Positions 1-8,350 are shown, numbered from the stretch's first letter. The stretch is DNA of 33,091 bases from Acidovorax sp. SUPP3334 (GCF_030159055.1 NZ_BQXQ01000049.1:1-33091), one strand, 5' to 3'. Translations and numbers: made by a program. The notes: generated from the letters alone by a model not told the origin.

Positions 1-135
1 CTTTATTTGCGTCTGCTCGCGCTGCTGGCCGAGCCGCCCATGGCGCTTGCCGCGAGGCCGCGAGAAGGAAAGCCTGGCTTACTCAGATTGGCTTGAAGCG
101 GGTGGCGAATTTTGCAGGGCCGACTAAATAATTGG

Positions 136-609
136 CTACCTAAGAACGGCACTTTTTAAATGATTACCGGGGACATCCGGAGAATGCTTTTCGCATGCGC
201 AAACAGCCCAACTTCCGTAGCTTTTGATTTCGGCTGAACCCCCGCAGACGATGCATTTCGTCATCGACGCTTGTTCGGCGTCGTTGCAGATCTTGTTGAT
301 CCGCTGCTCGATGTCGTGTCCATCGAGGCCCTTTGTGACCTCGTACACGCCTTTGCCGTCACTGAAGCTGAGGCGCAGCGTGCGCACAGCATCGGTGTCG
401 AAGTAGTACCTGGCGAAGCCGTATTTGGCTTTTGTCTGCTTCCAATGGAAGCCTCGCTTGTCCTCGGCGAGGAGCGCGTCGATTGCTTCGCAGGCGTTGA
501 TGAAGTCACTCAGCCAGCCTCGGTAAATGTCGAGGCCGATGTGCGGGCCGGAGAACATGTACGGAAAGCGCTGCTTGAGCTCGGTGAGCTGTTCGATTTC
601 TTCGTCCAT
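136..609 (-). CDS. Small protein with C-terminal Cys-rich (zinc-ribbon-like) end, function unknown
   Basis: A 157-residue protein I cannot name. The start is the ATG at 609, which lies one base after the TGA (613-611) of the upstream ATPase gene; a longer reading would run back into that gene. The N-terminal half contains a short 'LKQRFP.MFS' segment and an aromatic-rich middle. The C-terminal part has CxxCG, a later CxC and a following His, which looks like a small zinc-binding knuckle. This layout (an 'L.ERFP..F' opening and a C-terminal CxxC...C..H) recalls small proteins of phages and integrative elements, but that is an impression from memory. The tight spacing implies translation coupled to the AAA+ gene upstream. 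Confidence 0.6.
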   Translation of the reverse strand: MDEEIEQLTELKQRFPYMFSGPHIGLDIYRGWLSDFINACEAIDALLAEDKRGFHWKQTKAKYGFARYYFDTDAVRTLRLSFSDGKGVYEVTKGLDGHDIEQRINKICNDAEQASMTKCIVCGGSAEIKSYGSWAVCACEKHSPDVPGNHLKSAVLR

Positions 610-610
610 T

Positions 611-1864
611 TCAGAATCCCATCTTTTGTTTAGGTACTGTTGTCTGAATCGCGAAGTCGTCCACCCTCGGCTGGAAGTCGCCACGTGCCAGAGCCCGTCC
701 GACAGCCATCTGGCTGATTCGCTTGAACTCGCGAGGAGGCATGTCCGCAGCCCGCTCAAGCATGCTGTCCGGCATCACGTCGGCGAACTCCCGAAGACGC
801 ATGGCCCTCACTGCGCCGGAGAAGATGCGTTCCGCCAGTGCAACTCTTTCCGCGTGTGTGGGGTCTTCGATCTCGATCACATGCATCCGCGAGAGGATCG
901 GCGCGGGGATGCCGCTGGTGCAGTTTGCGGTCGCGACCCACCTTATTTCGGACGCGTTGAACACGACGCCAGGAAGGCTCTCGTCCTCGAATTCGCGCGA
1001 GCTCTCTTCCTCCAAGAGCGCGTGTAGCGGGCCCAGAGGGTCGAACCTTTGGTCGCCGGCGCACTTGTCGAGTTCGTCGAGCATGAACAGGGGATTGGCC
1101 ACTGCGGGGCAGTTGGGCTTGCCAAACGCGAGCGTCCGGAAGACAGAGCCTGTCGAGGAATTCGACCAATGGATTCCCAGGCCCGAGAGCGAGGCACCCG
1201 TTGTCGCGCTCGACATGTCTTGCTTGACCATCGGGATCTGCAGCACTTTCGCGAGCGACGACAGGAAGAAGGTCTTGCCTATCCCTGGGCTGCCGACCAG
1301 CAACATCGGCGCCGGGCGGATCATTCCGCCGGCGGCCAGGATCGCCAACGATGGGGCCACGACTTCGGAAATGACGCGGCCGAAGGCTGGGAACGCGTGC
1401 GAGAGTTGCTCGAGTTCGGCTTCGTACGCAGGGCCTGGGAGCGCCAGCGGACGGGTTTCGTCTTGCTCCAGAAGCTTTGCGAGCGTGACTTCGATGCGGC
1501 GCTTGTCGCCGCTGTCGCCACTGATCGAGTCTCGGGTCCTTGCGATCTTCATCAGCTGGTCGTGATCGAAGATCTTGACCAGTCGGTGCGGACCCGTCGG
1601 CGGGCGCAGGGCTGGCGCGTTGAACGACTTGCTTTGAGTCGCAGCCAAGGCGATCTCATCGGCTTCAAGCTTCGTGCCGCACGTGTCGCACGACCAGAAC
1701 CACTTTCCGTCGCGCAGCAGGCGCTGCGCGTCTCTGCAGGAGCAGATCTTGCAGATCCAGAAGATGGCCTCGCTTCGCATCTGCGTGGGCTTCTCGCACT
1801 CTAGGGCTCTGGCTTCGGACAGCGCCAGGTCGAGTTGCGCAAACGGGTCGGCCTGGCGCGTCAT
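611..1864 (-). CDS. Zinc-ribbon plus Lon-like AAA+ ATPase lacking a protease domain
   Basis: A 417-residue protein. Near the N-terminus, Cys pairs at about residues 38/41(43) and 59/62 form a probable zinc ribbon. After a linker comes an AAA+ module: Walker A GSPGIGKT at about 191-198, Walker B LFMLDELDK ending near 266, sensor-1 Asn in VATAN near 314, an arginine-finger segment (ILSRM) and a sensor-2-like PPREFKR. The Walker B to sensor-1 stretch is most like the ATPase domain of Lon protease, but the protein ends after the AAA+ lid, so there is no Ser/Lys protease domain. It probably remodels a protein substrate chosen through the zinc ribbon or a partner; this is inference. The ATG at 1864 overlaps the upstream stop by one base (TGATG), so I prefer it to the in-frame start at 1882. 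Confidence 0.8.
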   Translation of the reverse strand: MTRQADPFAQLDLALSEARALECEKPTQMRSEAIFWICKICSCRDAQRLLRDGKWFWSCDTCGTKLEADEIALAATQSKSFNAPALRPPTGPHRLVKIFDHDQLMKIARTRDSISGDSGDKRRIEVTLAKLLEQDETRPLALPGPAYEAELEQLSHAFPAFGRVISEVVAPSLAILAAGGMIRPAPMLLVGSPGIGKTFFLSSLAKVLQIPMVKQDMSSATTGASLSGLGIHWSNSSTGSVFRTLAFGKPNCPAVANPLFMLDELDKCAGDQRFDPLGPLHALLEEESSREFEDESLPGVVFNASEIRWVATANCTSGIPAPILSRMHVIEIEDPTHAERVALAERIFSGAVRAMRLREFADVMPDSMLERAADMPPREFKRISQMAVGRALARGDFQPRVDDFAIQTTVPKQKMGF

Positions 1865-2229
1865 CACTTGGTCACCGCGCAATTCCGGAGGGTGTAAAAG
1901 TGCGAACCCTCTGCGCCTTCCTCGTGTTTGACGACTTCGGCCACCACGGTGCCGCCCTTGAAGCCTCTTGACGTCGCTTGGCAGATGAAACCGATTTCAT
2001 CAGACTTCTTGACGAAGTAGTCCTTTGAGCCGCCGGCGAAGGGCTTGAGGTCCAGCTTCACCGTGTGGAACAGCACCCTGTTCGACACCACGCGTTCGCC
2101 GCCTTCGAGCTTCTCGTATTTGCGCGCTTCGCGGACGAGGTCGTTGTACGTGAGAGGAGGGGTCTGAGCGAGGGCGTGGCCGACGGTGGCGGCGGAGACG
2201 GCTGCGGCGATGCAGAGGGTAATTTTCAT
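1864..2229 (-). CDS. Small secreted protein, function unknown
   Basis: A 121-residue protein beginning with a clear Sec signal peptide: Lys at position 2, a hydrophobic Ala/Val-rich core and a probable cleavage site after HALAQ. The mature part is about 98 residues, charged, with two Cys that could form a disulfide in the periplasm. I do not recognise the family. The ATG at 2229 is chosen over an in-frame start at 2256 because it puts the signal peptide at the N-terminus. It is the first gene of a three-gene minus-strand run; its stop overlaps the start of the AAA+ ATPase gene. A periplasmic protein translationally coupled to a cytoplasmic ATPase is unusual. Confidence 0.65.
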   Translation of the reverse strand: MKITLCIAAAVSAATVGHALAQTPPLTYNDLVREARKYEKLEGGERVVSNRVLFHTVKLDLKPFAGGSKDYFVKKSDEIGFICQATSRGFKGGTVVAEVVKHEEGAEGSHFYTLRNCAVTK

Positions 2230-2580
2230 TTCAGCTTTCGGTAGGTGTGCGACCACCGCGGCCTCAAGGGCTACTACGATGGGTGCATGGCGTCCGGTAC
2301 CGAGCGAAAGAAGAATTGTCTTGATGGACCCCAGGTAACGCTGCCTGGGTTGCGGGTGGTCGTGAACTCACCTGAGCGATCAGACCAAGCTTTTGGCCTA
2401 GCTGAACATCTGACAGGTCGATTTTATGAAGAGTTGAGCGTTTTGGCTAATCGGCGATGGTGCGTTGTGTACATGCGAAACCATCCCTTCCGCCGTCACC
2501 GCGCATCTTGGGGATGGCCTCGTATCGTTGAGATGGGTCCGCGTGGTGTTGAGCGCTGGCTCTTACCTCGGCATTACCTC
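2230..2580. other. Intergenic stretch without a convincing gene
   Basis: About 350 bases between the secreted-protein gene and the tRNA-Thr terminator. A plus-strand reading frame (2245-2631) crosses it, but it has no recognisable domain, no good ribosome site, and runs into the terminator hairpin. Base composition is less GC-rich than the flanking core genes. The promoter of the minus-strand operon should lie here, but I cannot point to a strong one. Confidence 0.5.
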
Positions 2581-2629
2581 AGCAAAGAAAAAGGCCTGGA
2601 TGCTATCTTTTGGATAGCATCCAGGCCTT
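2581..2629 (-). terminator. Rho-independent terminator of tRNA-Thr
   Basis: A perfect 17-bp stem (2591-2607 with 2613-2629) and a 5-base loop. Read on the minus strand it is followed by a T-rich run (TTTCTTT, 2590-2584). It starts nine bases past the CCA end of tRNA-Thr. Confidence 0.9.
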
Positions 2630-2637
2630 GACTGTAT

Positions 2638-2713
2638 TGGTGCCGGAGAGATGAATCGAACACCCGACCTTCTCATTACGAATGAGCTGCTCTACCGACT
2701 GAGCTACACCGGC
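2638..2713 (-). tRNA. tRNA-Thr (anticodon CGT)
   Basis: A 76-nt cloverleaf on the minus strand. The anticodon loop reads TTCGTAA on a CTCAT/ATGAG stem, giving CGT (threonine, codon ACG). The T-loop GTTCGATTC is present and CCA is encoded at 2640-2638. The acceptor stem has one T-T mismatch at pair 6-67. It has its own promoter in the end of fbp and its own terminator. Its 3' end faces the accessory block at 1-2580, the usual geometry for an integration site. Confidence 0.95.
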
Positions 2714-2723
2714 TAAGACTCGG

Positions 2724-2751
2724 ATTATATATCGGAATGGTAGCGTGTCAC
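2724..2751 (-). promoter_or_regulatory. Sigma-70 promoter of tRNA-Thr, built into the fbp stop codon
   Basis: On the minus strand: -35 GTGACA (2751-2746, 5 of 6 consensus), a 16-base spacer, and a perfect -10 TATAAT (2729-2724). The fbp stop codon TAA (2727-2725) is part of the -10. Transcription would start a few bases upstream of the tRNA 5' end at 2713. Confidence 0.75.
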
Positions 2752-3732
2752 GCGTTCCACTTCATTTTTCGAGCCCAGAACGACACTGACGCGCTCGTGC
2801 AGTTGTGTGGGCTCGATGTCCAGAATGCGCTGCTTGCCGTTGGTGGCCGCGCCACCGGCTTGCTCCACGAGCCAGCTCATGGGATTGGCCTCGTACATCA
2901 GCCGGAGCTTGCCGGGCTTGTTGGGTTCGCGCTTGTCCCACGGGTACAGGAACACGCCGCCACGCGTCAGGATGCGGTGCACGTCGGCCACCATGCTGGC
3001 GATCCAGCGCATGTTGAAGTCCTTGCCGCGCGGGCCCTCGGTGCCGGCCAGGCATTCGTCGATGTAGCGCTTCACGGGGGCGTCCCAGTGGCGCATGTTG
3101 CTCATGTTGATGGCGAATTCCTTCGTGTCCTCGGGAATGCGCACGTTTTCTTCCACCAGCACGAAGGAGCCTTGTTCGCGGTCGAGCGTGAACATGGCCA
3201 CACCGTCGCCCACGGTGAGCACCAGCGTGGTCTGAGGGCCGTAGATGCAATAGCCCGCAGCCACCTGCTTGGTGCCGGCCTGCAGAAAGTCCTCGGTCAT
3301 CACGCCGGGGTGGCCTTCCGGTTTTTTCAGCACGCTGAAGATGGTGCCGATGCTCACGTTCACGTCGATGTTGGACGAGCCGTCGAGCGGATCGAACAGC
3401 AGCAGGTATTCGCCCTGCGGATAGCGGTTGGGCACCACGTAGATGCTGTCCATCTCTTCGGACGCCATGGCCGCCAGATGGCCGCCCCATTCGTTGGCTT
3501 CGATGAGCACTTCGTTGGCGATGATGTCCAGCTTCTTCTGGATTTCGCCCTGTACGTTCTCGCTGGTGGCCGTGCCCAGCACGCCGCCCAGCGCGCCTTT
3601 GTTCACGGCGTGGCTGATGCTCTTGCAGGCGCGGGCGACCACTTCGAGCAGCAGGCGCAGTTGCGAGGGGATGAGTCCGTCCACCCGTTGCTGCTCGACG
3701 AGATAGCGGGTGAGGCTGATGGTTTTTGCCAT
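2725..3732 (-). CDS. fbp: Fructose-1,6-bisphosphatase, class I
   Basis: A 335-residue enzyme that hydrolyses fructose 1,6-bisphosphate to fructose 6-phosphate in the cytoplasm, the committed step of gluconeogenesis and part of sugar-phosphate regeneration. The metal-binding signature DPLDGSSN lies at about residues 114-121, preceded by acidic residues of the metal site (EE near 92-93). A substrate-binding 'GGVFLYPWD' segment lies in the C-terminal third. The length matches the class I family. The ATG at 3732 follows a GGAGG-like Shine-Dalgarno. The gene follows pepN with a 27-base gap on the same strand, so the two may be co-transcribed; tRNA-Thr begins 11 bases after its stop codon. Confidence 0.97.
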   Translation of the reverse strand: MAKTISLTRYLVEQQRVDGLIPSQLRLLLEVVARACKSISHAVNKGALGGVLGTATSENVQGEIQKKLDIIANEVLIEANEWGGHLAAMASEEMDSIYVVPNRYPQGEYLLLFDPLDGSSNIDVNVSIGTIFSVLKKPEGHPGVMTEDFLQAGTKQVAAGYCIYGPQTTLVLTVGDGVAMFTLDREQGSFVLVEENVRIPEDTKEFAINMSNMRHWDAPVKRYIDECLAGTEGPRGKDFNMRWIASMVADVHRILTRGGVFLYPWDKREPNKPGKLRLMYEANPMSWLVEQAGGAATNGKQRILDIEPTQLHERVSVVLGSKNEVERVTRYHSDI

Positions 3733-3759
3733 GGAGGGAGCTTCCTATTTTTGTCGTGA

Positions 3760-6480
3760 TCAGTCGGCCAGTGCGCGGGTGACCACCTCGCGCACGTCGT
3801 TGGACAGGTCCGGCTTGGCAGCCACGCGGGCGATGGCTTCGCGGGCTGCGCTGCGGTACGGATCGGCCAGCTTTTTCCAGCGGTCGAGCGCGCGCGCCAG
3901 CCGTGCCGCCACCTGCGGGTTGAGGGTGTCCAGCTCCAGCACGCGGTCGGCCCAGAACTGGTAGCCGGCGCCGTCCTGGCGGTGGAAACCGCCCGGGTTG
4001 GCGCTGCAGTAGCTGAAGATCACGCTGCGCGCGCGGTTCGGGTTCTTGAGGCTGAAATCGGCGTGCTTCATCAACTGCTGCACGGCTGCCAGCACCTGGC
4101 CGCCGCGATCGGGGGCACCCGCCTGCAGGGAGAACCATTTGTCCAGCACCAGTGCTTCGTCCTTGAACAAGGCATGAAAGCGCGCGAGCGCCGGCTCGGC
4201 CAGGGCGTTGCCGCTGTACACCAGCGCCGTGAGGGCGTTGAAGCGGTCGGTCATGTTGCTGGCGTCCTTGAAGCGCTGGTACGCCTTGCCCGGCCAGACC
4301 GTGTCGCCGCTGGAACAGGCCGCCAGGCACAGCATGGACAACGCCAGGCCCGACAGCGCGCGGCGGCCGGCCGAGATCGCGTCGGGACGGTAGGCGCCGG
4401 TGTCGTGGTGCTGCGCCCAGATGGCTTCCCACTCCGGCTGCAGCGCAACGGCGAGCTGGGCGCGCATCGCTTCGCGCACGGCGTGAACGCGCTGCGGGTC
4501 CACCACCTCCAGGTGCTCGGCGATGTAGCCTTCGGACGGCAGGCTGAGCACCAGTTCCTTGAAGGCCGCGTCGAGCGCGGGGTGGCGCAGCACCCCGCGC
4601 ATGGCCTCGACGAAGCTGTCCGGCACGATCTTGTGCCCGATATGGCCATCTGCCGCCGGATTGATTGCCTCGTCTGCTATGGTTTTAATAGCGATTCGCA
4701 AGGCCAGGCGCTGGCCGGCTTCCCAGCGGTTGAAGGCGTCGGTGTCGTGCGCCAGCAGGGCGAGCAACTCGTCATCGCTGTAGTCGATGTCCAGCACCAC
4801 CGGAGCGCTGAACCCGCGCAGCAGGGACGGCACGGGCTGCGAGCCCACGTTCACGAAAGTGAACGAATGGCTGGGCTCGGTCAGCACCACGGTGCGGTCC
4901 GCTCCGTCTGCGGCGGGCTCGCCTTGCAGTTGCAGGGGCAGTGCGCTGCCGTCCGTGCCCAGCAGGCCCAGGGCCACCGGAATCACGGCAGGCTCCTTGA
5001 GCGCCTGGCCGGGCGTGGGGGCGAGGCTTTGCGACAGCGTGAGGGTGTAGGTGCGCGCTGCCTCGTCATAGATGCCCGTGGCTTGCAGACGCGGCGTGCC
5101 GGCTTGCGAGTACCAGCGCTTGAACCGGGGCAGCAGGCGGGCCAGGTCGCTGTCCGGATTGGCATCGGCGATGGCTTGCGCGAAATCGTCGCAGGTGACG
5201 GCCTGGCCGTCATGGCGCTCGAAGTACAGCTTCATGCCGCGCGCGAAGCCTTCACGGCCCACCAGCGTGTGCATCATGCGCACGACCTCGGCACCTTTTT
5301 CGTAGATGGTGACGGTGTAGAAGTTGTTGATCTCGACGTAGCTGTCGGGGCGCACCGGGTGCGCCATCGGGCCGGCGTCTTCCGGGAATTGCGCGGTGCG
5401 CAGCACCCGCACGTCCTCGATGCGCTTGACGGCGCGCGCCGAGGGGCTGCCCGACAGGTCCTGGCTGAATTCCTGATCGCGAAAGACCGTGAGGCCTTCC
5501 TTGAGCGAGAGCTGGAACCAGTCGCGGCAGGTGACGCGGTTGCCGGTCCAGTTGTGGAAATACTCGTGGCCCACCACGCTTTCGATGTTGCCGAAATCCA
5601 CATCGGTCGCCGTGGCCTGGCTGGCCAGCACGTACTTCGTGTTGAAGATGTTCAGGCCCTTGTTCTCCATCGCGCCCATGTTGAAGTCGCTCGTGGCGAC
5701 GATCATGAAGCGCTCCAGGTCGAGCGGCAGGCCGAAGCGCGCCTCGTCCCACGCCACGCTGGCCATGAGGGAGTTCATCGCGTGTTCGGTCTTTTCCAGA
5801 TCGCCCGGGCGCACGTACACCTGCAGCAGGTGATCGGCCCCGGAGCGCGAGCGGATGCGCTGTTCGCGCGCCACCAGCTTGCCCGCCACCAGCGCGAACA
5901 GGTAGCAGGGTTTCTTGTGCGGGTCCTGCCACCTGGCGAAGTGGCGGGCGCCGTTCGGGCCATCGTCCAGCGGGCCATGGTCGATCAGGTTACCGTTGGA
6001 CAGCAGCACCGGATAGGCCGCCTTGTCGGCGCGCAGCAGCACGGTGAAGCTGGCCATCACGTCCGGCCGGTCCAGGAAATAGGTGATGCGCCGAAAGCCC
6101 TCGGCCTCGCATTGGGTGAAGAAGGTGCCTTGGCTCACGTACAGGCCCGAAAGCTGCGTGTTCTTGGCCGGCGCGCAGGTGGTGAAGATCTCCAGGTCGA
6201 AGGGCTCGTGGCCCTCCGGCAGGTTCTCCAGCACCAGTTGGCCGCCTTCCAGCTTGAACGACGTGCCGGCTCCGTTGACCAGAACGCGCGCCAGGTTCAG
6301 CTCGTCGCCGTCCAGACGCAGAGGAGCGGCGGGCACGTCCGCATTGCGGCGCACGCGCATCTTGCTGAGCACCCGTGTCTTGGCCGGGTCCAGGTCGAAC
6401 GTGAGGTCCACCGTGTCGATCCAGAACGCAGGGGCGGTGTAGTCGGCACGGTGGATGGCCGTGGCTTGTCCTTCACGCAT
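3760..6480 (-). CDS. pepN: Aminopeptidase N (M1 zinc metallopeptidase)
   Basis: A 906-residue cytoplasmic aminopeptidase that removes N-terminal residues from peptides in the last steps of protein turnover. It has the M1 exopeptidase motif GAMEN at about residue 269, and the zinc site HEYFH at about 305 followed by the distal Glu in 'LKEGLT'. Length agrees with the E. coli PepN type. A Shine-Dalgarno-like GGAG precedes the ATG at 6480. In the variable C-terminal helical domain (4675-4722) the coding sequence contains a copy of the dispersed ATAGC/GCGCTGG element, read antisense, which supplies the 'RIAIKTIAD' stretch without breaking the frame. A very long antisense frame covers this gene and is a high-GC artefact. 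Confidence 0.97.
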   Translation of the reverse strand: MREGQATAIHRADYTAPAFWIDTVDLTFDLDPAKTRVLSKMRVRRNADVPAAPLRLDGDELNLARVLVNGAGTSFKLEGGQLVLENLPEGHEPFDLEIFTTCAPAKNTQLSGLYVSQGTFFTQCEAEGFRRITYFLDRPDVMASFTVLLRADKAAYPVLLSNGNLIDHGPLDDGPNGARHFARWQDPHKKPCYLFALVAGKLVAREQRIRSRSGADHLLQVYVRPGDLEKTEHAMNSLMASVAWDEARFGLPLDLERFMIVATSDFNMGAMENKGLNIFNTKYVLASQATATDVDFGNIESVVGHEYFHNWTGNRVTCRDWFQLSLKEGLTVFRDQEFSQDLSGSPSARAVKRIEDVRVLRTAQFPEDAGPMAHPVRPDSYVEINNFYTVTIYEKGAEVVRMMHTLVGREGFARGMKLYFERHDGQAVTCDDFAQAIADANPDSDLARLLPRFKRWYSQAGTPRLQATGIYDEAARTYTLTLSQSLAPTPGQALKEPAVIPVALGLLGTDGSALPLQLQGEPAADGADRTVVLTEPSHSFTFVNVGSQPVPSLLRGFSAPVVLDIDYSDDELLALLAHDTDAFNRWEAGQRLALRIAIKTIADEAINPAADGHIGHKIVPDSFVEAMRGVLRHPALDAAFKELVLSLPSEGYIAEHLEVVDPQRVHAVREAMRAQLAVALQPEWEAIWAQHHDTGAYRPDAISAGRRALSGLALSMLCLAACSSGDTVWPGKAYQRFKDASNMTDRFNALTALVYSGNALAEPALARFHALFKDEALVLDKWFSLQAGAPDRGGQVLAAVQQLMKHADFSLKNPNRARSVIFSYCSANPGGFHRQDGAGYQFWADRVLELDTLNPQVAARLARALDRWKKLADPYRSAAREAIARVAAKPDLSNDVREVVTRALAD
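4675..4722 (+). repeat. Dispersed palindromic element, copy 1 (inside pepN)
   Basis: Reads GCTAT-N7-ATAGC, then CAAGG and GCGCTGGCCGGCTT. It shares the order 'ATAGC, spacer, GCGCTGG, GGC, T-rich' with five other copies in the window. It is oriented against pepN and does not disrupt the frame. Confidence 0.7.
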
Positions 6481-6540
6481 GGTGGGAAATCTCCAAGTTA
6501 AGTGCAGGCGAACCGATGGCGGTTGCCTTGAGCATAAGAA

Positions 6541-7131
6541 TCATTGGACGAGGTTCAGAACAGCACGCGTGAGGCGCTGGAAGCTCGGGGAATGCTTTTC
6601 TAGGTGTGGCAGATCCAACTGTGACGCAATTTTTGCCTGATGCGTGGTGGGTTTGTAAGCCATGCCCTTGGGTTGTGCGGTGGAAAGCCATCCCTTAGCA
6701 TCCCTGATGCTTTCCGGGTGGTCGGGGAAGGCGGTGTCCGGCGAGATGGCGGGTAGAACAGACCTCGTAGTCGCCGCGTCGCACAAAAATAAAGATTCAA
6801 ACTCCTTCACAATGAAGCAGGCTTCAAAGGGGTAATCGCTCCTGATGCCACGGGCCATGCTCATGAGGTTCTGCTCCTCCTGTGCGGCATCGAGACACCA
6901 TTCGCAATCGAAGTCCAGTACGCATAGGACCGCTGCATTTTCGAGCATGGCAGCTTCGAAAAACCGGGCGAAATTGGATTTCACCTTGGGCAGTTCGCCT
7001 CGGCGCTGGGGCTTTAGCACCTGAACACCATAGTGGCCGTGGTGTTCAAGAATCCGCCGCAGCAATACAGGCACTGCGCGCTCGTCCCCTTCTCCCTCTA
7101 CGATGGCAAGCAGGCGCTGGCGGTTGGTCAT
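6541..7131 (-). CDS. DUF4276 (Toprim-like) protein, partner of the adjacent ATPase
   Basis: A 196-residue protein with the layout of the DUF4276 family: an opening 'VEGEGDERA..VLLRRIL' (conserved Glu at about residue 12), an acidic 'VLDFDCEW' at about 71-78, and 'KEFESLFL' at about 109-116. The Glu plus DxD pattern resembles a Toprim-type metal site, so nuclease activity is possible (inference). Its ATG overlaps the stop of the ATPase gene by four bases (ATGA), which implies translational coupling and a functional pair. ATPase plus Toprim-like pairs are a recurrent design in phage defence (PARIS AriA/AriB, split OLD-like systems). I cannot say which named system this belongs to, if any. Confidence 0.8.
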   Translation of the reverse strand: MTNRQRLLAIVEGEGDERAVPVLLRRILEHHGHYGVQVLKPQRRGELPKVKSNFARFFEAAMLENAAVLCVLDFDCEWCLDAAQEEQNLMSMARGIRSDYPFEACFIVKEFESLFLCDAATTRSVLPAISPDTAFPDHPESIRDAKGWLSTAQPKGMAYKPTTHQAKIASQLDLPHLEKHSPSFQRLTRAVLNLVQ

Positions 7132-8342
7132 CGGGGTTCTTCCGGTTGCAAACCTTCAGCCGCCATGAACTCACCAAGAGTCATAAGCCCTCGTTGAACA
7201 GCCTCCCTTTGAGAAGCCTTGATGGGGGCAATCTGAGTCACGCCATCCTGCATAGTGACGATGCGGATGTTGCTGGGCTCAAAGTGTTCGATGAGCTGCG
7301 GGCTGTGCGTTGTGACGATGATCTGGGTGAGTTCCGCCACTTCTTTGAATGCTTCAGCGAGCATAGATAGAACTGCTGGGTGGACAGTTTGCTCGGGCTC
7401 TTCAATCACGATGAGGGATGGTGCAGGCGTCTGATAAAGCGAGAGCAGAATGCCGAAAATGCGTAATGTGCCATCTGAAAGTTGCACTGGATCGAACTGT
7501 CTTGTGTTCTTGTCGCTTGTTCCAAAACGAAAATTTGGCACTAAATAGCTGCCTGCTGTTGAAACAGATACATCCAAGAAATCTGGTAGTACCACGCGCA
7601 TCATTTCGTAAATGCGCTCCAGCATTTTTTTGCCCTTGTTTGTCCGTTTTGATGCGCGTATTACCGATGCCCAATTGCTGCCGTCTTCTCGTAGTTCAGA
7701 TTCCGTATCTGGCGTGTTTAGCTGTCGCAGAGTATTGGGATAAAGCGCAGAAAACTTCCAACTGCGAATGTAATCTTGTAAGGATTCGCCTAAGCCGTGA
7801 AATGCATATTCCCCAACCAATGTTCCCAAAGCGAGACGGTCATGGTCGTCCAGTGAGTAGATGCGGGTAGGAATGGAATTCTTTTCCGTGATTCTTCCTG
7901 CCCGATCTCGGGTAAATCCTTCTGGAATCATCACTTCTTCCATTCCATTGTCATCTTCGCTGGGAGGATAAAAATCTCTCCTATGGCAGGAAGCTTCTTC
8001 CCGCTCTACGCGATAGTTCCCGCCTGACGTACTTCCGATTTCAAGGGAGTAGCTGCCGGGCAAGGGATCATCCTCGCCCCAGTTTTGAAGCGTGTTAACA
8101 GTTAGGCCGAGGTGATAGGGCCTTCCCGAAGAGTTTTGGCGTATGCGTGCAATGCCGCCACGCGCCACGATGGCGTGATCTAGGCCGTCGCGTGCAGCAT
8201 CCCGTAAAAACCTGAGCGAATCCACAAAATTGCTTTTCCCTGCGGCATTTGGTCCCACAAGCACAGTCACTTGACTGTGCATGTCTAGACTGACGTCCGA
8301 CACGCTTCTGTAGTGGCGAATGAGCGCATTGGCAAGTCTCAT
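7128..8342 (-). CDS. AAA family ATPase (AAA_21, OLD/SMC-like ABC ATPase)
   Basis: A 404-residue ATPase. It has Walker A GPNAAGKS at residues 30-37, an ABC-signature-like 'LSDGTLR' in the C-terminal third, Walker B 'SLIVIEEPE' at about 309-317, and a switch His in 'TTHSPQ' at about 346. This is the AAA_21/OLD-type ATPase found in defence proteins. The ATG at 8342 has a GAGGT Shine-Dalgarno; an upstream GTG at 8354 would overlap the prfB stop and is less likely. The gene starts 8 nt after prfB, so it may be expressed by read-through from that essential gene. Sequence is visibly less GC-rich than prfB and pepN on either side, consistent with acquisition. In many proteobacteria lysS follows prfB; it is absent here. 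Confidence 0.88.
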   Translation of the reverse strand: MRLANALIRHYRSVSDVSLDMHSQVTVLVGPNAAGKSNFVDSLRFLRDAARDGLDHAIVARGGIARIRQNSSGRPYHLGLTVNTLQNWGEDDPLPGSYSLEIGSTSGGNYRVEREEASCHRRDFYPPSEDDNGMEEVMIPEGFTRDRAGRITEKNSIPTRIYSLDDHDRLALGTLVGEYAFHGLGESLQDYIRSWKFSALYPNTLRQLNTPDTESELREDGSNWASVIRASKRTNKGKKMLERIYEMMRVVLPDFLDVSVSTAGSYLVPNFRFGTSDKNTRQFDPVQLSDGTLRIFGILLSLYQTPAPSLIVIEEPEQTVHPAVLSMLAEAFKEVAELTQIIVTTHSPQLIEHFEPSNIRIVTMQDGVTQIAPIKASQREAVQRGLMTLGEFMAAEGLQPEEPR

Positions 8343-8350
8343 TGCATACC

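Noticed and set aside
1-96. Open plus-strand frame from the window edge, ending in TGA at 94-96
   Set aside because: Could be the end of an upstream gene, but 31 residues without a recognisable motif are not enough to call it.
2245-2631. 128-residue plus-strand frame
   Set aside because: No domain, no ribosome site, and it ends inside the tRNA-Thr terminator hairpin.
3982-6501. 839-residue plus-strand frame opposite pepN
   Set aside because: Antisense shadow of a well-conserved M1 peptidase in high-GC DNA; His/Arg/Val-rich composition and no domain.
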